Part shown: piece after piece, positions 11,258 to 23,077 of the stretch
How the letters are laid out: the number at the start of each line of letters is the position of its first letter
How positions within the stretch are numbered: position 1 is the stretch's first letter
Assembly (NCBI GenBank): GCA_017893485.1
Contig: CM030365.1
Location: 45,068,458 to 45,132,457, forward strand
DNA: 64,000 nucleotides
From: Hemerocallis citrina
Lineage: Eukaryota > Streptophyta > Magnoliopsida > Asparagales > Asphodelaceae
Direction of reading: 5' to 3'
Translations under genes and position numbers: made by a program
The notes under the pieces: generated by a model
Databases searched by the model: none
What the model saw: the letters and a program-made list of their open reading frames with translations, nothing else
What the model was told of the DNA's origin: nothing

Positions 11258-11950
11258 AAACGAGCTTCAAACCCCACGGTTTTCAGGGTGTTTAATTATG
11301 AAACTTATGATAATACACCTTATGATCCACCGATTCCTTTTCCACAAAAACTTAAAATGAATAATATCAAAATCAATTCTCTAAAATAGATATTATTATT
11401 CTTCTTATTGAAGCTTTAGAATATATGCCTAAATATGGTAAATTTTTTAAGGATATTTTATCAAATAAGCTTCTTATTGGAGAAACATGAAATGGATTTG
11501 CTAACCGAAGAGAGTAGTGCAATTTTACACAAGAAGTTGCCTCCTAAACTTAAAGATTAGAGAGTTTTACAATTCCTTGCACTATAGGAAACACTTCTTT
11601 TCATAAAGCTTTGTGTGATTTAGGAGCAAATATTAATCTTATGCCATTTTTGGTTTTCAAGAAACTTGGTCTTTGAGAACCAAAACCAACTACAATTTCT
11701 TTGCAATTGGCAGATAGATCTATCACGTACCCAAGAGGAATTATTGAAGATGTTTTAGTAAAGGTAGACAAGTTCATATTCAGAGTTGATTTCGTAGTGC
11801 TTGATATGGAGGAAGATGAACAAATTCCGTTGATTTTGGGGCGACCTTTTCTTGCTATGGGGAGAGCTTTGATTGATGTCAAATAAGGAAAATTTATTTT
11901 GAGGGTTGAGGATCTTGATACACGAGTTACAAAAGTTCCTTTCATACCAA
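11258..11950 (+). pseudogene. Decayed protease region of the Athila-type element
   Basis: After the small LTR element the Athila frame resumes. Broken pieces lead into an aspartic-protease-like domain with [20 protein letters not shown] (near 11610-11675), where the catalytic D[ST]GA reads DLGA, then [20 protein letters not shown], and the distal LILGRPFLA motif (11830-11860). Several stops and frame changes are visible. The reverse transcriptase expected downstream is absent. The sequence changes character after 11950. Confidence 0.8.
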
Positions 11951-12480
11951 AATCACCCTGAGAAATGATATAACTATTAAGTATTAGATGAATACAGATA
12001 TGGTAAACTAACAACAAAGAAATTGATGCTTCATCAATAAACAAATAACACAAAAAAACTGTTCACAGTTATAAGCAGCAACTTTTGCATTATCCACTTT
12101 AAATCTGATGTTCCTAAACATTTCAGGAATAATGTAACGAAGATAGAAAGTGAAAAGACTCGGTTATATACTACATTTTCGAAACTCCTTGATTACCAAC
12201 CCTTTTCTGCTATATAAATCCTCATAGGAAAAGAAAATCAATCAACTAAGAGCCACACTTTATACCGTTGCTCTGATAACTATTTTCAATTTCTTACTAG
12301 AATAAAGGTTACAATCTCTCCTTCAACTGGTTCTTTGTGGTACTTCATTATGAATTCTTTCACCCATGTTGCATAATACTAAGTTCTTGGAAAACCCCAT
12401 ATGTCAATTCTGCTGGTTCTCAGAAATGCTGCTTATTTCGTGGCAGATTTAACTATGGTTCTATCCCGACGTTTCATACA
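11951..12480. other. Unassigned AT-rich sequence
   Basis: I see no coding frame, repeat or terminus that I can name. The stretch lies between the Athila remnant and the first CACTA-type terminus, so it may be the truncated body of the element ending at 12525. Confidence 0.4.
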
Positions 12481-12483
12481 AAC

Positions 12484-12525
12484 GCCGAGATAGAAATGCC
12501 ACAATAGACTCTTTTTCTTGTAGTG
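12484..12525 (+). mobile_element. CACTA-type transposon right terminus (first)
   Basis: The stretch ends in CTTTTTCTTGTAGTG. Read on the other strand this is CACTACAAGAAAAAG followed by AGTCTATTGTGGC, the typical terminal inverted repeat of plant CACTA (En/Spm) elements. No matching CACTA start could be found to its left in the window, so the element is truncated or its start has decayed. Confidence 0.65.
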
Positions 12526-12646
12526 CTTGCCCCTTCCCCAGTTTACTCAATATAAAACTAACGACAATAAACTTTTTATAATAACTCAAAATGACTCCAT
12601 ATGATATCCTGACAGTACATTTGAACCATTGTTAGTAATCTGCGTA

Positions 12647-12738
12647 CCCTATAATCCAGGATCCACCAGTTACAAATGCCACAACTGGTTTAGATCCATT
12701 GGTATCAACAGGTTAATGGCTATTGTCTCCAATGTCGC
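12647..12738 (-). pseudogene. Captured exon resembling isoprenylcysteine methylesterase (ICME)
   Basis: Between an acceptor-like ...TTTGTGCAG and the end of the match, the minus strand reads DTNGSKPVVAFVTGGSWIIG. Plant ICME (an alpha/beta hydrolase that demethylates prenylated proteins) has a near-identical oxyanion-hole segment with GGAWIIGY. An in-frame stop lies just upstream, and no catalytic serine region follows. It is one exon-sized piece out of context, on the same strand as two other exon pieces at 12992-13205 and 14221-14410. The identification is from memory of the family motif. Confidence 0.5.
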
Positions 12739-12991
12739 CTGCACAAAGTAACCAACCATATTGTTACTGAAAATGATGTATAAAATTATTACCTTCCAGT
12801 ATATATAAATATCAACAAGTTAGTAAATGATGATGCTCTATAAATGCCCTCTAGTTATATGAACCTGATGGTTTTCTGCAAAAAGATGCAGCTTATAGTG
12901 ATCATGCAGCTCTTTCTATTCACAAACAACAAAAAGAAGAATTATTTTTTTTGTAATATATTTTACTATCTTATGCATAATGCCAGCATAC

Positions 12992-13205
12992 CTCGACTTT
13001 CTGTAGTTCCAAGGTCTTATCAGCAACTTCTATTAACAACTCATGTTCCAATATAGATGGCTCTACAAGGCAATCCAACTTAAATCTTAATAAACAATCT
13101 GATGAAGCGATATCTGTTTTCATTGATAGCCTTATGCAGTTGCCTTCAAATTCAAGGACTTTCACTTCAGATAATTTGTCTTCAATTTGGCCAACTGCTT
13201 CAATC
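12992..13205 (-). pseudogene. Exon-like fragment of an unidentified host gene
   Basis: The minus-strand segment is bounded by an acceptor (TGTGTCTTAG before 13205) and a donor (GAG|GTATGC after 12992) and is open throughout, reading IEAVGQIEDKLSEVKVLEFE and then RLSMKTDIAS. Composition and hydrophobic pattern look like real protein. It may come from a plant kinetochore-type protein (KNL1-like C-terminal region), but I hold that weakly. It lies in a CACTA-bounded region with two other exon pieces in the same orientation. Confidence 0.4.
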
Positions 13206-14220
13206 CTAAGACACACGAAAAGCTATGCAATCATAAAGGATGGAAATTAGCACATAACTACATAAGTGACGTAGGCCACTAGAAAATCAGTCATATCTGA
13301 ATGTGTAAAGGATGAAGTAAAGAAAAGAAAAAGAAAAAAGGAAAGATCCATCTGCAAATGCATCACGAAAAAGTTCATGAAGTCAGTATTTTCATCATAG
13401 ATATACTGATGTTCACTTAGTGGTAAATGCCAAAAGGGATGACACAAGCCACCGACTGGTTCACATGATAATCTAGGATCAGAAGCTCTCCTGCTTGAGT
13501 GTATCATAACAGCATGCATTGTCATTTACATAGTGTCCACTTAATTTCCACTTTCACATTGAATGTAATCTAATTATGATGGCATGTATTAAGTGTTCAA
13601 TCTACTTTTCTAAATCTAACCGAAAATCTCTAGGCCAACCCTTAAATAAGTGCATGCATTTGGATAATATGACCCAACTCTGAGAATGTTCAAACAAGAC
13701 AACTTTTTTGTATAATCTTATAACTAAAAAGTGATGGCGCGGACCTATATTGATCTCAAAATATTTCATAATAACAAAATGCAAGTCGAATAACTAATCT
13801 AAACAAAATCAAAAAATGAATTACATGCAATGTATTCTTATTGGCCACTCAGAACTACCTCGCGGACCTATATTGATCTCAAAAGGTCCCGTCAAATACA
13901 TTTTGAGTCCGAATCAAGACATAATCTTTCAAAGTTCAACAAAACAAAGGGATGAAAAGAAGAACAACCCGATCTTTTCCCCAATTGTTAAGGCTTCCAT
14001 TAGTTGCACAGAGTATTTCTGTAATTCAAACTTTTAATATAAAAAAAAATCACTTTTTCCGTAAAAAATTTCAATTCTTTCCTCAATTGCATTCCATCAA
14101 CTACAAAATCAATTTATACTCCACCAATAAAATTTTTAAAAAAACCCTAACAAACCCCAATCTGCCAAGCCCTAGATCCCGTCTTCTACGAAATCCTAGA
14201 AAAGTTATTCAGTTACTCAC
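13206..14220. other. Sequence between captured exon pieces
   Basis: The stretch is AT-rich with no supported frame and probably represents introns and filler between captured exons on the minus strand. A phrase around CGGACCTATATTGATCTCAAA occurs twice (near 13738 and 13862), a local duplication about 125 bp apart. Confidence 0.4.
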
Positions 14221-14410
14221 TGAGTGGCCGGTGGCGCTTGAATACGGCATTGACATGGCGTAAAAAATCAGGCGGTGAAGTGGAGAGGGTTGAGGAGGAG
14301 GAAGTCGACGACGAAGTGAGGTTGTTGTAGTTGGAGGATTGGTCTCCTCCGATTCCGATCGGACGACTGAGATTGGTGCTCCTCGGTGGAAGTTCAGGCT
14401 TCCTTTCCAT
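14221..14410 (-). pseudogene. Captured first exon resembling plant MPS1-like kinase
   Basis: From ATG 14408-14410 the minus strand encodes 63 residues: a basic/proline start, a serine/threonine-rich run, then PPDFLRHVNAVFKRHRPL. It stops exactly at a strong donor (CTCA|GTGAGT). Plant MPS1-type spindle-checkpoint kinases begin with a short Ser-rich region and then a closely similar DFLRHVQAAFKRHRPLG segment. The kinase domain is not present in the window. Identification rests on this segment only. The exon sits about 350 bp inside a CACTA-type terminus, suggesting capture. Confidence 0.5.
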
Positions 14411-14599
14411 CAATGGGGAGCGGGAGTGCGTGATTGGAGATTTGGACGAGAGTTTGTGAAAGGGACCGATGGATTTGGGATTTAGATCGGAAAGGAGAGG
14501 ATTTTAGATGATTTTGGTTTTTGAGTTAAAATTTCTTTTTCACCTCTAGCACTTCAGTTTATTTACGGATATTATAGCATTTCTGAAATACTGTAAAAA

Positions 14600-14757
14600 A
14601 AACAACATTTCAAAAACAATGTCGTAGCTAAGAATAAATATCAAAATTTATCAAAGACGGCATTTTCTTTAGAAATGCTATTATAGATCATTTTCAACAG
14701 CATTAACACTTAAATGTTGTAATAAATCCGCTGTAGAAAACCCTATATGTTGTAGTG
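14600..14757 (+). mobile_element. CACTA-type transposon right terminus (second) with subterminal repeats
   Basis: The stretch ends CCCTATATGTTGTAGTG. The reverse strand begins CACTACAACATATAGGG, a plant CACTA terminal repeat. Inside it, short phrases such as AAATGCTAT and AACA-GCATT recur in both orientations, like the subterminal repeats to which CACTA transposases bind. The facing left end was not found, so the extent of the element carrying the exon pieces at 12.6-14.4 kb is uncertain. Confidence 0.6.
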
Positions 14758-14856
14758 AAAAGAAAAGATTTAAATTCTTTATATTTTATACGAAGTTGAA
14801 GTAAAAGATCCTATTTGTGCTATGAGTTACTTGTGTTTAGAATTCGGGGCGTTACA
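14758..14856 (+). repeat. 3' remnant of a chromovirus-type LTR
   Basis: It ends GAATTCGGGGCGTTACA, the common 3' terminus of the long LTRs in this window. The rest has been replaced by the CACTA-type sequence on its left. The 178 bp after it (14857-15034), with a repeated GGGTCCACCTCGCTA phrase, are unassigned. Confidence 0.5.
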
Positions 14857-15034
14857 TCATTACAGCATAAAAAAACGAGCGGTGGCCAGTCCGCTATTAG
14901 ACAAATACAAAAAAAAAGAACGACTACTAATGAAGAAAATGAAGTTAAGGGTCCACCTCGCTAGGCGGCACTGAAGGGTCCACCTCGCTACCCCCGTACC
15001 ACTCGCAACCACTGCAAGAGGATCCACCTCTACT

Positions 15035-15877
15035 TGTAACACACCCCCGTACCTGTTGCCGCTGAAATCAGTCTGGTGGCAAACAGATAGATTTGTGGAT
15101 TCGAGGAAAGTTGAATAGTCAAACCTGAACAGCTTCACCGGAACTTGACCGAGATTCTCCCGCCTTGACCTGCAAAAAGTGCGAAACACCGGGGTTGATT
15201 CTAGCGACACACCTTCCGATGCTCTTGTCAGTAATCAGAAAGATTATGAAAGGGCTTTTATTGGCAAAAGATTGATTACCTGGTAACAGTGGGCGATGGG
15301 GGGTATTTATAGCCGCCTTAGGAACCAGTTTCAGGATAAGATCAATTCCCTACTTCCCAGTGAATGGATAGAAGTGATTAGGACTGTTGATCAAGGACAA
15401 TCATAAACCCTAATTCTTTCCTATCCAGCTAGACTAGGTTTCTTGCGGGTTGGAACCCGCACCCAGTAAGACGGATCTATTTATGGGTTATTGGGCTTTT
15501 GGAAAAAGGCCCAGTTCCCATTTTAGACCCGTTCGAAGGTGAAATTACCATTTTACCCCTGAGCTTTAAGATTCGTGCCTGATTTGGACGGTTTCGATTT
15601 AACCCTATTTTTAGCCATATCAGTTCCTATAGCTTGGGATTTGGATGCTTGAGATAGAATGATGTTATGGCTTATGTAAATTGTAAAAGAATGTGTTGTA
15701 AAAGAAAGAATTTGTAATTCATGGTATTTGTTTTCACTGTGCTTTGTGAAGAATTAATGTAATAAAAGTTAAAAAAATTTCTCTGTTCTGGATATGTTTA
15801 CTATTAAAATTGAGGTTGATGCTGGGAATTGTGCCACGTTTTTCTGAGATAACATATTGGAAATTCGGGGCGCTACA
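15035..15877 (+). repeat. LTR-like segment split by a solo LTR
   Basis: The outer ends are TGTAACACACCCCCGTAC (from 15035) and GAAATTCGGGGCGCTACA (to 15877), both in the style of the other LTRs. Without the nested solo LTR only about 270 bp remain, so it is probably internally deleted. I found no matching target duplication. Confidence 0.45.
15054..15622 (-). repeat. Solo LTR of the Tat-type family
   Basis: This 569-bp copy of the LTR at 338-932 has the same termini (minus-strand TGATATGGC... to ...CGGCAACA) but no primer site or coding sequence on either side. It is flanked by GTACC (15049-15053) and GTTCC (15623-15627), a four-of-five match expected for a 5-bp target duplication. It probably formed by LTR-LTR recombination. 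Confidence 0.75.
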
Positions 15878-16017
15878 AGGTTTTGTGGGCCCATTTCTGA
15901 AACGTCGCATGGTGAAACCATCTAGAACTAGTTGGTGCAGGTTAGTGCACCCCTGCCCTCATGATTAACTTTCAAACTTTTTTCACTTAAACCTACGTGT
16001 TCCTAGTGCTACAAATC

Positions 16018-18177
16018 TAGGGGTGGTATGTCGTACCATACTGTACCATCATTGCTCTACCGTCTACCATACCGAAGTACTCGGTACATAATTTTCTCTA
16101 CCATTACCCTGCTAAGATTTTTGTACTAATGAGTTCGGTAATACCGAAATATCGGTATGGTAATTGTATTACCATGGTAGTACCGGACATCAATAAGCTC
16201 AAAAAATTAACATTCACATACCAAATAAGCTCAACATAAATATGTATATGAAGAAGTTTCAGCATACAGAGTTTATACGATCAACATAGATAACTCATTG
16301 CTATTAGAAATTTAGAATCACTACAGACATATCAAAATTAATAGAAATAGAAATAATGAAAGGAGTGGGTGTTAGAGATGATATGAAAATAGGGAATTAC
16401 CTGATCATCAAACCATCTACAGTTTATGATAGACTTCATCCTTGGAATCTCTATGCCAATCACTTAAGAAGCTAGGAAATAGAGGATGAACTTTTGCAGA
16501 CAATCTTGTTATTAAATCTTCTTCCCCATAACTAAAACTGGTATGCCCTTCACCATTAGGGCTTTCACCATACCGTAGCCTCTTCAGCTCTCTATGTTCA
16601 TCTATACCAATCACGGTCTCACTGCTGTTCTTCATTACGTTCGCTCGTTTGTTATTTGATCTCTCCTCCCAACTCAGTTGTGGGTCATCATAAAAGACAC
16701 CTTCATTTTCCAGGGAGATGACCTGAATTCCTATTCTGTTGGCACTATCGCTTCTGTTGATATCCATACCTGTTAATCAAGTGAAGGAAAGGTTGAACAA
16801 AATCATATGATATGCAAGAACTTGTACGATGTCATTTAGGATTTCATGTACAGTTAGTTACATTTAATCTAATCACGTGAGACTAATGCTCGACCACACC
16901 TGAGGTGTTGATAAGTTGTAGGAAAATGAGTTGGCGGGGCCACAGCTGCGAAAACATGTCTTCCTCCAGAATCATCCCCTAAATTTATCTCCATGCAAGT
17001 CAAAATACATTAGGTAACCAGTTTATGCACATAAATTGGAGAAAATAACATATGTTTCTACAGTTTCCATAATGTCAAAAAGATAGATTCAATTTAGAGC
17101 CTAAATGCAGTTGAAAGCAATTAAAAACCAATCTAGAAACATTTACAACGTCCAACATAAGGCATAAAATAAGTTATAATCAAGAATTTTACCAACTCAT
17201 ATGAAATTATGCGTGCGAAAAATAAATAAAACAAAGATTTACCCGATAAGTCTCTTTATTCTTCACATTTTTTGACTGCTATGTCATCTGTATTCTAAAT
17301 TTCTAATATTTTTTGACTGAGAGACAAATAATTCATAGATCATACCAAAATACAAGTTAAATTGGCTTTCTCAACCTCATTTAAGATAACAAGCAACTCA
17401 GAAATTTTAAGCAAGTGTGATAATATTCTATTTTATAAGTTTCCTTGTTTCAATCATACTTGTACTCTCTCTACAGACATAAATTTGAGTCTATCATATA
17501 GCTCACAACTTTAGGGCAATGTGAAAAAACACTTCAATAGAATCAATACTCATTACCACTCCATCTCAACCCACATGGAAAATCAAATCAGAAGATCTTA
17601 TACATCCTAAATTCCTAATTACTTATGAATAATATAATTAGCAATTTACAATTCTCAAGATCTCAAGAAAACTCAGCAAGAACAAGAAGAAGATGGATCT
17701 TATATTAATACACCAACAAAATCCTAAATATCCCTAATTCGTCGAAAAAATTCCTCCAAAAATACAATTGTGATTTCAAGAAATGGATCTTTACCTTCGT
17801 TAGAGGAGCTTTGGAAGTCGTCTCTCCTTCTTGAGGGCCGATGGTGCTGAAGAAGGTAGGTGGCAGTGTGTGCGTCGGAGCGTGAACCCTAGATTAAGAA
17901 GAAGAAAAGGATGAAGAACTAAAGAAGAGGTATACCATACTAGGGTGAAAATTGAAAAAGAAATAAGAAATGGGCATGAAATTGGGCCTAGACCTAGGTC
18001 TGGCTTGAGTTTTTTAATTAAATATATATTAAATATACTTGGTACGGTACGGTATACCATGGTATCAATATTGGGTACCAGTGGTACGGTATTACCAAAT
18101 TTTCGGTAATGTTAGGTATGATAATGGTATGGTATGATATGATACGATAATATGGCATCTTTTGACACCCTTACCTA
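16018..18177. mobile_element. hAT-like DNA transposon with captured gene pieces
   Basis: The 2160-bp element is flanked by an exact 8-bp duplication TACAAATC (16010-16017 and 18178-18185), the size typical of hAT elements. The left end reads TAGGGGTGGTATG. The right end, on the other strand, reads TAGGTAAGGGTGTCAAAAG. The subterminal 150 bp at both ends are rich in GGTACCATAC-like inverted motifs. No transposase is visible, so it is non-autonomous. It carries exon-like segments on the minus strand. Confidence 0.7.
16417..16978 (-). pseudogene. Exons of an unidentified gene inside the hAT-like element
   Basis: Two exon-like segments lie on the minus strand: 16978-16900, between ATAAATTTAG and a GTGTGG donor, and 16769-16417, after ...GATTAACAG. 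The second is open from MDINRSDSANRIGIQV to a TAG after DSKDEVYHKL. It is hydrophilic, with a middle segment ELKRLRYGESPNGEG, and I see no domain I can name. A third boundary, GAAG|GTAAAG near 17795, could be the donor of a 5' untranslated exon. The structure suggests a captured gene, since there is no transposase-like sequence. The reading frame across the first junction is ambiguous. Confidence 0.4.
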
Positions 18178-18185
18178 TACAAATC

Positions 18186-20205
18186 ATCTTGACCGACACC
18201 AAAAAAGTTTTAACAAAATGTTGAAGCCATACCCAAACTCTAGAAATTCTTATTTGATTTGACTTATATACAAGGGCGGACCTACATAGATCCAATGACC
18301 CCACAACTCGTTTGTTTTTTTCAAAATTTTTCTATAGGCTAACTTTGTAAATTTAATTTCAGAGGGTTTATTTGTAATCTGACCCCTCAACATTTTATCA
18401 AGACGGAATGCAACCGCGTCCGGTACCTTGATAAAAAAATAACAGGCCTCATTTTCCCAAAATTAATATGTCACGGCCCATCTTTTAATTAAAAAAAGTT
18501 TTAACTTTCTTCGTAAGACAAAACTGCTTTGGGGGATAGAGGTAATCCGAAGTCATTGAAGGAAGAGACGGAGGCCTCAAATGCTAGATTCAAAACATCA
18601 AGCAAAGTTTAATATCTAGCTAAGATTGCACTGCGAGGTGAGGAAACAACAGAATCTTCAGAGGTGAGGAAACACAGAATATCAGTCATTTTTAGAGTAC
18701 TCTGCGAGAATATAAGAATTATAAGGCGTACATGTAATTGGGATGTAAGTCCAGGAGAGAGAGATGTTTTATGTAACTGGGATGTGGGTTGATATAGTTG
18801 ATAGTGTTAGGAAAACCGAGAATCTTTGTTGCATTATTTGATGAAATCAACACAAACTACAAAGCATATATAAAATCACACCAAACACAACAAAGCACGG
18901 AAATTTTTTCCAGTTGAAGCTTTCGCCAAAAACCGGGACAGAAGAAACTCGAGATGTTATTCAACTAGAAAAGATACAAGAGTATTACAATTTTCCCTAC
19001 AACTCTCTCTCAAGCCTCACCAGCAAGTACTATTTATTTACAGTTGAATAATCTATCAAACTCCACCTTCAATAATGTATTCTCTCTTGGCTCTCAATGG
19101 AGCTCAATAACAACAATATATAGAGATCTAGGGAAACCCTAGTTTGATATCTTGATACAATAGTCATTGCATATTACAGAAGAGATAATCCTTTGATAAG
19201 AGCCACACGATCTGACTTGAGGAGTAAGTTGGGATTCTCATGAATTACCAAGATCCGACCCAAATAATCCATCAGCGTTACGTTCGGGCGACCATCCAAC
19301 AAGACCGGTCGACTGTCATCCTCTCGGAAAGATTGTACAGGGGACGGTCAACCGCAACCTGCTACTGCTGCTGCTGCTGACTGTTACCTTCTCGCTTCCA
19401 CTCTGTCTCCAATCGTCTCGATCCCTTCATCGTCTCATCGTCTTCGTATCCAACATAATATGCAAGACATAAATAGTTCCCCGAACTTGAGTGGATAAGG
19501 TTGCTAGGTCAAGATTTGTGTCCTCTCTTAGCTCCAAGTTGCTTAAAATTGGTAGGTTCAGATTTGTAAATACGTCGAGATTTTATTTTAATATAATTAC
19601 TTTTTTTAAGTTCGATTTTTCTTCCTAAATTGAGGGAAAATTTTAGTATAACCCCCATTTGACAAAAAAAATCACTTAGAATCCGTGTTTCTGTCAAACG
19701 ATCTACTTTAAAAAATTTATGGTTAAGTTCTTTAACTTAAATATTAGTTTAAAAAAGAAACATTTTGCCACAAAATTCCCCTGGTCAAAATTGTTTTTCT
19801 TTTAAAATATACTGCTTTTATTAAAGAAATAAATGTTTTTTTAAAATGTTTTTTATGGCTTTGTTTAATTTTTTCTTAATACTTTGTTTTGTCAAAATGA
19901 GTCCTTTTTAAAAGAAAATGCACTTTTTTTAATTTAAAAAAAAGAAAAAAAATGCTAATTTTGGTAACTATAAAGGTAAGATTGTTGTAAGGGAATTATT
20001 AAGATGTGTTTCTGCCATTGAATGTATTAAAAAAACTGGTGTAGTACTGTAATTTTTTTTTTTAAGGCTTTCTCTTTTGTTAATATATTCCGACCCAACA
20101 CAGTAAATTTTTGGGTCCACCATTGCTCATATACATCGGGTTTGTAGTTTTCCACCCTGTTTTGCACCTTTTTGGGGCGTATCAGAGTAGTTCAGTTGTT
20201 GGAAG
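18186..20205. other. No gene seen
   Basis: Mostly AT-rich sequence. A GCTGCTGCTGCTGACTG run near 19370 is a short trinucleotide repeat. T- and A-rich tracts fill 19740-20060. No terminus, frame or conserved domain is recognisable. The last 100 bp are the host sequence into which the next solo LTR inserted. Confidence 0.5.
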
Positions 20206-21557
20206 TGTAACACCCCGAATTCCAAATACAACTGAATTCGAGATTTCCACAGGATCTTTTCGTCTCATTCGGTACAATTTTACAACGAATTGAAAACTTT
20301 CCATTTTACATCAGAGTTACATGAGATTTTACACTTTACATTTTACAGCAGAAGCATATAACACAATAATTTACATGTAACGACAGCAGAAGCAATTTAC
20401 ATCATTTAAATAAATGCACATCAACAATGAATAATTTGTAAGCATCAGTTCTCCTTTCAATTTTATCAAACCATTTATCCTGCATACAAAACTGTGGGCA
20501 CGTCAGTTTATTCAACCGACGAAAATTATACATGGCCATTATCTCTATGCCAGAAACAGTAGAACGATTCTCATTTCTTAACAAAACACAAACTTGTTCA
20601 CATATCAAATTAAAGGGAATACCCTATTGATGTCGTGTTGTGATTGTGCACTTAGTCCTTAATGCAATTATTTATATTATATGATACTAATGCGTACTTG
20701 TTCAGATTCTATGCATCCCATACTACATAGGTCCGAGGGCAAACCCTTAATCGTACTTCATCTTGTAGGGTTCAATCCCTCGTCATGAAGTAATCTACTA
20801 CTGTAACTACGGTAAGTATCCTTGATGTTTTCCGACATACGAACTCATGTCTAGGCGCCCTGGAGGGAATCCCAACGCACTGACACATGACTCATCATGC
20901 AGGCATCCTGTGGTAATTCAGCTCCTACCATAGACATGACACCACCCGCAGTCGTCAAACACCCCACGAGCGTCGCCACCGGGACGGTACTCTGGAGTAG
21001 TATCCACGCCCTATCATGACTCATCATGGGACATCCTGGGATACGCTCTCGCCGCCAATCCAATGGCACTCATACTCAGTGTTTTTCTCTTACACATCTT
21101 CACTATATATCTAGTCCTTATTTTATTAGAGTCATGAACAAAATCAAAGCTCTAGAGTTAGCCTCCCCACTATACCGGACTTAATCATTCATTCAACATG
21201 ACCAACCTTGGTCTTTCTTTTCAAATTTCATTTCATTTACTTCCAATTGCCGGTGGGAGACTTAGCTACTCTTTTGTTTCAATTTCAATTCACAATTACC
21301 AAAATTTCGAGCATTTCCAGCTCATGAGTTCATTTTCATACTCTCAATAGATTTTCCTTTTCCATGTTCATAACTTTCACATTCATACAACTTTCATAAA
21401 TTCAAATAAATGATTCGCTTCATTTCAGGTATAAATTCATGCAAAGACAAATATAGTTTATTTAAATTGTCACAACCAATAATCATTCAACATAAGATTC
21501 ATAATCTTCACCATAAAACAATTCATAGAATTTCTGAGATGTCAAAAGTGATCTGGA

Positions 21558-22167
21558 CAGTCGACTTAGAGCTTATCCTGTCGACTTGTTCAGTCGAAGA
21601 AAGTTCTTCAATAACCGCTCGGAAGAGTCGACTGCTGCACATGGCCAGTCGGCTGTTCCGCAGCGTTCAAAATCTAAATATCATTTACGGGGCAGTCGAC
21701 TGTCATCCAAACCAGTCGGCTGTTCTACAGAGTTCAATTATACAACTTTTCAAGTTCAGTACAGTCAACTGTTACATACATTCGGTCGACTGAACAGGGT
21801 TAATTTTTGAATCAAGGGATCATCTCTCCCTTCTGTTCTCCAATTAGCACACAACATTTTATTCAACTACAGTATGTTCAATGTCAACATGAACATGTGA
21901 TTCTTATCTATTTACCATCATCATAACATAGTTTATGATTAAATATAAATCTCACACAATTAGTATGTTCTTTCCTCCAAATGAGATGCTAAACATATTT
22001 TTTTCCTTTACTCATCATTTATCCACGAAGATGAATGCTAATCTCCAATTTAACATGCTAGAAAATCAAGTTAAAAATTCACCTTAAATACATCGTTTCA
22101 TGGAATTCCGAACTGTTCATATTTTATTTCGGTGTACCAGTCGACTGCTCACATGATCGGTCGACTG
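21558..22167. repeat. Paired GTCGAC palindrome array in the solo LTR
   Basis: Pairs of CAGTCGACTG-like 10-mers start at 21558/21578, 21626/21647, 21693/21713, 21762/21783 and 22138/22158. Within pairs the spacing is 20-21 bp. The first four pairs repeat every 67-69 bp. A single extra CAGTCGA lies at 21591. The same arrangement occurs in the LTRs at 27-38 kb. Confidence 0.85.
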
Positions 22168-22545
22168 TACAGGTCATTTCCAGTTCTCTAATTATCATTA
22201 GTTCTTTTTCATCTATTCACATCTTCCATAATAAGCATAACACAAAGTATTTTAATATACGATCACCCTATCAATCCACTTTTCACAAATATGATAACAA
22301 TGAATATTAGCCCTAGCATGATCTCTATATTAGAAGTCCTGAGAAACACCCACCTTATTGAAGAGTTTAACGAAATCCCGTAAAGCCTTCTTGTGTGATA
22401 ATGTGACTCCTCCTCCTTGCTCCTTGCCACCGAGAATCCTCTGAAGTGATGACCGGCCTCCAAGATACTCACTCACAACTCTCTTAAAAAATATATCTTT
22501 CTTTCAAATAGAGTTCTTAGTGTAAAAGACAATGAGAGAGAGAGG

Positions 22546-22553
22546 TATTTATA
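22546..22553 (-). promoter_or_regulatory. TATA-like element of the solo LTR
   Basis: The minus strand reads GTATAAATACC, aligned in position with the TATA box of the intact element's LTRs. Start-site use is inferred from that alignment only. Confidence 0.45.
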
Positions 22554-23077
22554 CTAAATCTTTGGTGAGATGGAGGGCTAGGATTGAGTAGATGGTTATG
22601 AGATGGAGGGCAAGGATGAGAGTAGGAGTTGTAGTAACTACCCACAACTAGATAACCACCTATACACTAACTCCACTTTTTCCAAAACCGGCCAAGGAAA
22701 GGTGTTCATGCACGTGTACGTGCAATGCACGTACATGCACTAATCTCCATATAAAAACTTGTACATTATACATCCTTATAAAAATAATCTTCTAAAAGAT
22801 GTTACCTTACAAGTTGTTATTAAGAGAATGGGCTTAAATTGATGGGCCAAAATATTAGTTTTTTACAAAATAAATAAATTAGATTTTTGGGCTTGTGTTT
22901 ATTTGAGACAAGAGCATTTTATAAAAAATAATTTAAAGAACACATATACATATATATATACATATACTCATCATCCATAGGGAAAATAATTATAAGATTT
23001 CATATTACGAAAATTGCACGTGCACACTACGTGCAAAATAAATAATTTTCATAGATGAAATTGGGCATTACAGGAAG

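Larger units (their letters stand above)
20206..23072 (-). repeat. Solo LTR (2867 bp), same family as the intact chromovirus
   Basis: On the minus strand it starts TGTAATGCCCAATTTC at 23072 and ends CGGGGTGTTACA at 20206. It is flanked by an exact 5-bp duplication GGAAG (20201-20205 and 23073-23077). Its length matches the 2856- and 2863-bp LTRs at 27-38 kb, and landmark blocks recur in the same order, but the sequence is clearly diverged. It keeps a TATA-like TATTTATA (22546-22553), CACGTG-rich U3 motifs (about 22705-22740 and 23014-23035), and a paired GTCGAC palindrome array (21558-21792 and 22138-22167). No internal region remains. Confidence 0.9.
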
